Below, in pieces: positions 60,478 through 64,000 of a DNA stretch of 64,000 nucleotides; position 1 is the first letter of the stretch, and the number at the start of each line of letters is the position of its first letter. Below the pieces are notes generated by a model. The model searched no databases and was not told the origin of the DNA. It saw only the letters and a program-made list of their open reading frames with translations. The DNA is from Streptomyces griseus. Lineage in GTDB: Bacteria > Actinomycetota > Actinomycetes > Streptomycetales > Streptomycetaceae. The DNA is taken from positions 1 through 64,000 of the forward strand of contig NZ_UAVD01000033.1 in the NCBI RefSeq assembly GCF_900460065.1, given 5' to 3'. The translations under genes were made by a program, and so were the position numbers.

Positions 60478-62559
60478 CTATTCCGTCCGGGACGTGTCCC
60501 GTACGGGGCCCGCACGCGTCCCGGACACGCCCGGCACGCGGGTGGTGCGCCCGGCGTGCGTCTCGATGGCCGCGTCGGCAGCGGCGAGGTGCTGGAGGAC
60601 CGGGCCGAAGGAGATCAGGCCACTGCCCGCGCCGGCGTACTCGGTTCCGGCGGCGGCGAGTTCCTTGCGGGCGCGGCGCAGTACCGGCAGGTGCCCCACG
60701 GACGCCGCGGCTCGGGCCAGCACGCACCACAGGGCCTCTTGGAGCAGATCGTGCGGCGGCCGGGGGACGGTACTGAGAGCCTGCCGGGCTCGCTCGGTGT
60801 CTCCGCTGGCGGCCAGCAACAGCGGGTCGAGCCAGAGCCGGTACGGTCCCGGGTCCAGGCCGTCGAAGTCGCCGGGGTGGGGCAAGGCGTCACCCCGCAT
60901 GACGGGTACCAGCGCGACCAGGGCGGCGGCCCCCTGGGTGAGGCCGGGCATGCCGCAGTCGGCGGTCTCCGCCAGGACCCGTGCGTACCGGTGGCGGGCG
61001 GCCGGCCAGTCTTCCGTCTCGCTGAGCCGCAAGGCCCGGTACCAGGCGGTGAAGACGCCGGCCAGTGGCCTTTCGTTGCGGTCCGCGAGCCGGTCGATCT
61101 CCTCGGTCTCGGTGTCCGCTTCCGTGAAGTCGCCGAGTCCGGCGCGTGCCTGGAGGCGGATGATGCGGCCGAGCACTTCGTGCCCGGGGAGCTGGTGGTC
61201 GACGGACAGCCGGGTCAGTTCGGTGCCGAGGGTGTCCCGGCGGGCGGCGGACCCGCAACCGGCGAACGCCTGCATGAAGGCACCGTTGAGGGCGAACGCC
61301 AGGAGCGCGGGGTCGCCGAGACGCCGGGCGAGCCGGACGGCTTCGTCCGCGGCGCGCTCGGCGCGCAGACGCCACGGCTCGGTGGCGGGGGCGCCCGAGG
61401 CCATGGGGAGCGCGGTGTCCGCGGCAGCGTCGCCCCGGGACTCGACCGCCACCACCGACAGCAGCCGGGCGCGCAGGGCGGGCGGCCCCTGCGGGCCGAG
61501 CCGGGCCACAGTCCGGGCAGCGGCCCGGGACAGTTCACCGGCGCCCTCGGGATCATCGGCACGGGTCCACACCGCTGGGACGTCGTAGGAACCGATGATC
61601 CGGGCGGCCAACTCCGCATCGCCGGTCGTCTCCGCCGCCGCGACCAGATCGCGCCGGTGCCGGTGCGCCTCTTCCAGCCCGTCGGGGCCGGTCACCGCGA
61701 GGTCACGCAGGAGGCCGGCGGTGGCGTGCAGCCGCGCCCGGGACCTGGCGGGCACGGAGCGGTCCCAGGACGCCGCCGCCCGGCCCCAGATGCTGTCGGT
61801 CGTCCCGGCCGGTTCGGCCGGAGAGTCCGCTCGCGTGTTGAGGATGCGCGCCTCGGTCCGTGCCAGGGCGCCCCCGCCTCCGCTCAGGGCGGCACGGGCC
61901 TGGGCGAGTGCCCGCAGAGCCTCGCCGCGCCGCCCGGCGCGGTCCAGCGCGGTGGCCAGCAGCACCCAGCCGTCCTCCCGGCCGGGGTGCTCGGAGACAT
62001 GGGCGCGCAGGTCGACCACGGCGTCCCGGGCGGCGCCGGTCGCCAGCAGGGCGTCGGCTCGCCGCTCCACCGCGTCCAGGCGCAGCGCGTCCAGGCGTAC
62101 CCGCTCGGCAGCGGCCCAGGCGGCAGCGGGGAAATCAGCGAGCACCGGCCCCCTCCAGCAGGCGAGCGCCTCGTCCCAGAGTTCGACCGCGGACCGGGGC
62201 GGGGCCTGACCGGCCCGGGCGACGGCGTCCTCGAACCGCCAGGCGTCCACCGCCTCGCGGCCCGCCCGCAGGGCGTACCCGGGGCCTTCGGTGACCAGCA
62301 GCCGTCCCGGCTGTCGGGGAGGGCGCCCGGGTTCCAGCACACGCCGCAGGGCCGCGATGAAGGTACGGACGGCGCCGACCGCGCCCGCGGGGGCCTCCTC
62401 CTCCCACAGGTCGGCCACCAGCCGGCCGACCGGGACCACCCGGCCGCGGGCGATCAGCAGCCGCCCGAGGACTTCCCGGTGCCTGGGCGCACCCAGCAGC
62501 AGCGCTCCGTCCGTGTCCCAGGCCGTGACCGGTCCCAGCAGTCCGAATCGCACACTCAC
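60478..62559 (-). CDS. SARP-type (AfsR/BTAD) transcriptional regulator
   Basis: The 693-residue protein has an OmpR-like winged helix at residues ~1-95 (RFGLLGPVTAWDTDGALLLGAPRHREVLGRLLIARGRVV) followed by a BTAD helical domain (to ~residue 245). About 430 residues of TPR-like helices follow. There is no P-loop/NB-ARC ATPase between them, unlike AfsR itself. SARPs activate secondary-metabolite or developmental genes by binding direct repeats near -35. GTG 62559 has AAAGGA 7-8 bp upstream. It is divergent from a haloacetate dehalogenase-like gene across 167 bp. Confidence 0.87.
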   Translation of the reverse strand: MSVRFGLLGPVTAWDTDGALLLGAPRHREVLGRLLIARGRVVPVGRLVADLWEEEAPAGAVGAVRTFIAALRRVLEPGRPPRQPGRLLVTEGPGYALRAGREAVDAWRFEDAVARAGQAPPRSAVELWDEALACWRGPVLADFPAAAWAAAERVRLDALRLDAVERRADALLATGAARDAVVDLRAHVSEHPGREDGWVLLATALDRAGRRGEALRALAQARAALSGGGGALARTEARILNTRADSPAEPAGTTDSIWGRAAASWDRSVPARSRARLHATAGLLRDLAVTGPDGLEEAHRHRRDLVAAAETTGDAELAARIIGSYDVPAVWTRADDPEGAGELSRAAARTVARLGPQGPPALRARLLSVVAVESRGDAAADTALPMASGAPATEPWRLRAERAADEAVRLARRLGDPALLAFALNGAFMQAFAGCGSAARRDTLGTELTRLSVDHQLPGHEVLGRIIRLQARAGLGDFTEADTETEEIDRLADRNERPLAGVFTAWYRALRLSETEDWPAARHRYARVLAETADCGMPGLTQGAAALVALVPVMRGDALPHPGDFDGLDPGPYRLWLDPLLLAASGDTERARQALSTVPRPPHDLLQEALWCVLARAAASVGHLPVLRRARKELAAAGTEYAGAGSGLISFGPVLQHLAAADAAIETHAGRTTRVPGVSGTRAGPVRDTSRTE

Positions 62560-62726
62560 GGCGGAGTCCTTTCGCGGACGAGGCGGTGCCGCCGCCGGAG
62601 AGTGCGGCGTCGGCACTCATCGATCGCTGATCCGCGGCCCGCAACCTGGGTGACGTCCACGAACAGCCCGGACCGACGAAGAAGAGGTCCAGGCCGTCCA
62701 CTCTCCCACGAACCCCAGGACCCACT

Positions 62727-63608
62727 GTGACAACCCCGACCATCCCCGGATTCACCGAGCACCGCGTGAGCGTCGACGACGGCGTCACCCTGAAGGCCGC
62801 AGTCGGCGGCAGCGGCACCCCGGTGGTGCTGCTGCACGGCTTCCCGCAGACCCACCTGATGTGGCGGCACGTCGCCGCCGACCTCGCTGCCGACCACACC
62901 GTGATCTGTCCCGACCTGCGTGGCTACGGCGCCAGCGACAAGCCCGTCGCATCCGGACCCGACGTCTACGCCAAGCGGACCATGGCCCGCGACGTCGTAC
63001 GCCTCGCCGCCGCACTCGGTCACGACCGCTTCACCCTGGCCGGGCACGACCGCGGCGCCCTGGTCGCCTTCCGCGCCGCGATGGACCACCCGCAGGCCGT
63101 CGCCCGTGCCCTCTTCCTGGACGTCCTGCCCACCCTCGACATGTGGGACGCGTTGCGCGGCGTGAACGGAGCGGTCGGCTTCCACCTCTATCTGATGGCC
63201 CAGGCGCCCGGCCTGCCCGAGGACATGATCCAGGGTGCCGCGGACGTCTTCTTCGGCTACTTCCTCGACGCCTGGACCAAGGATCCGGACGCCCTCCCCG
63301 CCGACGTCCGTGCCCACTACCTCGCCGCCTCCGCGGCGGCCGTGCCCTCGATCGTCGCCGACTACCGCGCCTCGGCCGGTGTGGACGTCGACCACGACAC
63401 CGTCGACAAGGACGCGGGCAGCACGCTGGCCATGCCGGTGACCGTCCTCCAGCAGGACTGGGGCGCCGCCCTCGGCTACCACGCCCAGGGTCTCTGGAGC
63501 GCCTGGGCCGAGGACCTGCGCCACCGGACCGTCTCCTGCGGTCACTTCATGGCCGAGGAGGACCCCCGGCTGATCGCCTCCGAGATCCGGGCCCTCGCCG
63601 ACCGCTGA
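62727..63608 (+). CDS. alpha/beta hydrolase, haloacetate dehalogenase-like
   Basis: The 293-residue protein has the oxyanion motif HGFPQTHLMW, DLRGYGASDKP and an Asp nucleophile in GHDRGALVAF (Asp108) instead of the usual Ser. The C-terminal catalytic His lies in SCGHFMAEEDP. Asp nucleophiles with this layout are found in haloacetate (fluoroacetate) dehalogenases and epoxide hydrolases. The halide-binding Trp of characterised fluoroacetate dehalogenases is not obvious, so the substrate is open. AGGA lies 6 bp before the GTG. It is divergent from a SARP gene. Confidence 0.86.
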   Translation: MTTPTIPGFTEHRVSVDDGVTLKAAVGGSGTPVVLLHGFPQTHLMWRHVAADLAADHTVICPDLRGYGASDKPVASGPDVYAKRTMARDVVRLAAALGHDRFTLAGHDRGALVAFRAAMDHPQAVARALFLDVLPTLDMWDALRGVNGAVGFHLYLMAQAPGLPEDMIQGAADVFFGYFLDAWTKDPDALPADVRAHYLAASAAAVPSIVADYRASAGVDVDHDTVDKDAGSTLAMPVTVLQQDWGAALGYHAQGLWSAWAEDLRHRTVSCGHFMAEEDPRLIASEIRALADR

Positions 63609-63625
63609 GTGATCCCCGAACGGAG

Positions 63626-63672
63626 CCCCTCTCCCGCCTCGCCGATCCGGGGCCCGGCGGGGGAGAGGCGCC
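63626..63672. terminator. candidate terminator after the hydrolase gene
   Basis: CCTCTCCCGCC pairs with GGCGGGGGAGAGG with two bulged bases; the hairpin lies between convergent genes. Confidence 0.45.
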
Positions 63673-63789
63673 GGCCACAGCTCCCGGGGCACGCCGCCAC
63701 GCCGCCCGCCCGGGAACCCCGGTGCACCGCCGATCCCCGGACCCGGCGGTGACGGCACGGGTCGGCCGCTGGGTGAGGAACCGGTCGGC

Positions 63790-64000
63790 TCAGGGGCGGG
63801 GCCGGGTGGCGGTGTCGAGGTAGAAGGCGTCGATGCTCTGGACGGCCTGCTCGAACTCGTCGAGGTTGACGGGCTTGGTCACGTAGGCGTTGGCGTGGCT
63901 GGTGTACGCGCCGGTGACGTCGTCCGGGGCGGTGGACGTGGTGAGCACGACGACGGGGATGGTCTGCAGGTCGTTGTCGGTCTTCAGGACCTTCAGCAGG
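63790..64000 (-). CDS. response regulator receiver domain, C-terminal part (gene runs off the window)
   Basis: The minus strand reads LLKVLKTDNDLQTIPVVVLTTS, then HANAYVTKPVNLDEFEQAV and ends at a TGA (63790-63792). The conserved Thr (LTTS) and Lys (VTKP) of receiver domains are present; the phosphorylated Asp lies outside the window. The short end suggests a stand-alone single-domain receiver of the Rcp1 type, often paired with phytochrome-like or other histidine kinases. Confidence 0.88.
   Translation of the reverse strand, partial: LLKVLKTDNDLQTIPVVVLTTSTAPDDVTGAYTSHANAYVTKPVNLDEFEQAVQSIDAFYLDTATRPRP

Noticed and set aside
60478..62559. AfsR-like ATPase domain in the SARP
   Set aside because: No P-loop GxxGxGKT was seen between the BTAD and TPR-like parts.
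62560..62726. SARP-type direct repeats in the divergent intergenic region
   Set aside because: Only two CCACGAAC copies about 48 bp apart were seen; spacing does not fit the 11- or 22-bp pattern of SARP sites.

Overview
The window looks like Streptomyces chromosome. It is very G+C-rich with strong third-position G/C. GTG starts are common and several genes have leaderless-looking starts. The families present (SARP/BTAD regulator, MmyB-type XRE regulator, SpoIIE-type PP2C phosphatase, SigB/F-like sigma factor, F420-dependent oxidoreductase, DUF2267, PRC-barrel/DUF2382) are typical of that genus. No rRNA, tRNA or CRISPR array was recognised. All calls were made by reading; no database was searched.

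Left part (1-12.4 kb). The window opens inside a secreted GH87-type alpha-1,3-glucanase, followed by a terminator and a LacI regulator. Next come a cupin, a BrkB/YihY membrane protein, a divergent alcohol dehydrogenase/TetR pair with two matching operators, a secreted metzincin protease, an unusual binding protein without a signal peptide, a SnoaL-like/PadR divergent pair around a 36-bp perfect palindrome, and an overlapping ArsR-like regulator/MFS exporter/PfkB kinase operon.

Centre (12.5-43.5 kb). A compact cluster of KAS III, KAS II, acyl-CoA oxidase-like flavoprotein, acyl carrier protein and a second KAS II forms a small stand-alone type II ketosynthase system; it is the best candidate here for an undescribed pathway. 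A cobalamin riboswitch then precedes a BtuFCD-type importer, with the cobinamide-salvage amidohydrolase CbiZ nearby. After this come metY-metX-sulfite oxidase-like genes, a complete carnitine-to-glycine betaine operon (dehydrocarnitine cleavage enzyme, carnitine dehydrogenase, thioesterase) under an XRE-TetR fusion regulator, a stress-type sigma factor beside a 50-bp perfect palindrome, a GNAT enzyme, a SpoIIE phosphatase, a TetR-SDR-alcohol dehydrogenase operon, an ABC-F ribosome-protection-type gene with a leaderless 10-codon leader peptide, a NUDIX hydrolase, and the PTS-type dihydroxyacetone kinase dhaKLM.

Right part (43.5-58.5 kb). This is an eroded accessory zone. It holds a truncated sigma-factor relic, a frameshifted small membrane protein gene, a MITE-like element at a stop codon, an internally deleted IS5-type element carrying a passenger gene, truncated isochorismatase, SDR and VOC relics, and an ornithine/lysine/arginine decarboxylase with one in-frame TAA. 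Intact genes between them are mostly redox or stress functions: DUF2267 protein, MmyB regulator with an F420-reductase-like protein, zinc alcohol dehydrogenase, NAD epimerase, HAD phosphatase, F420-dependent LLM oxidoreductase and FMN reductase.

Right end (58.8-64 kb). A membrane-anchored HTH/ricin-like protein, a secreted SH3-like protein, a SARP-type regulator divergent from a haloacetate dehalogenase-like hydrolase, and the end of a response regulator running off the window.
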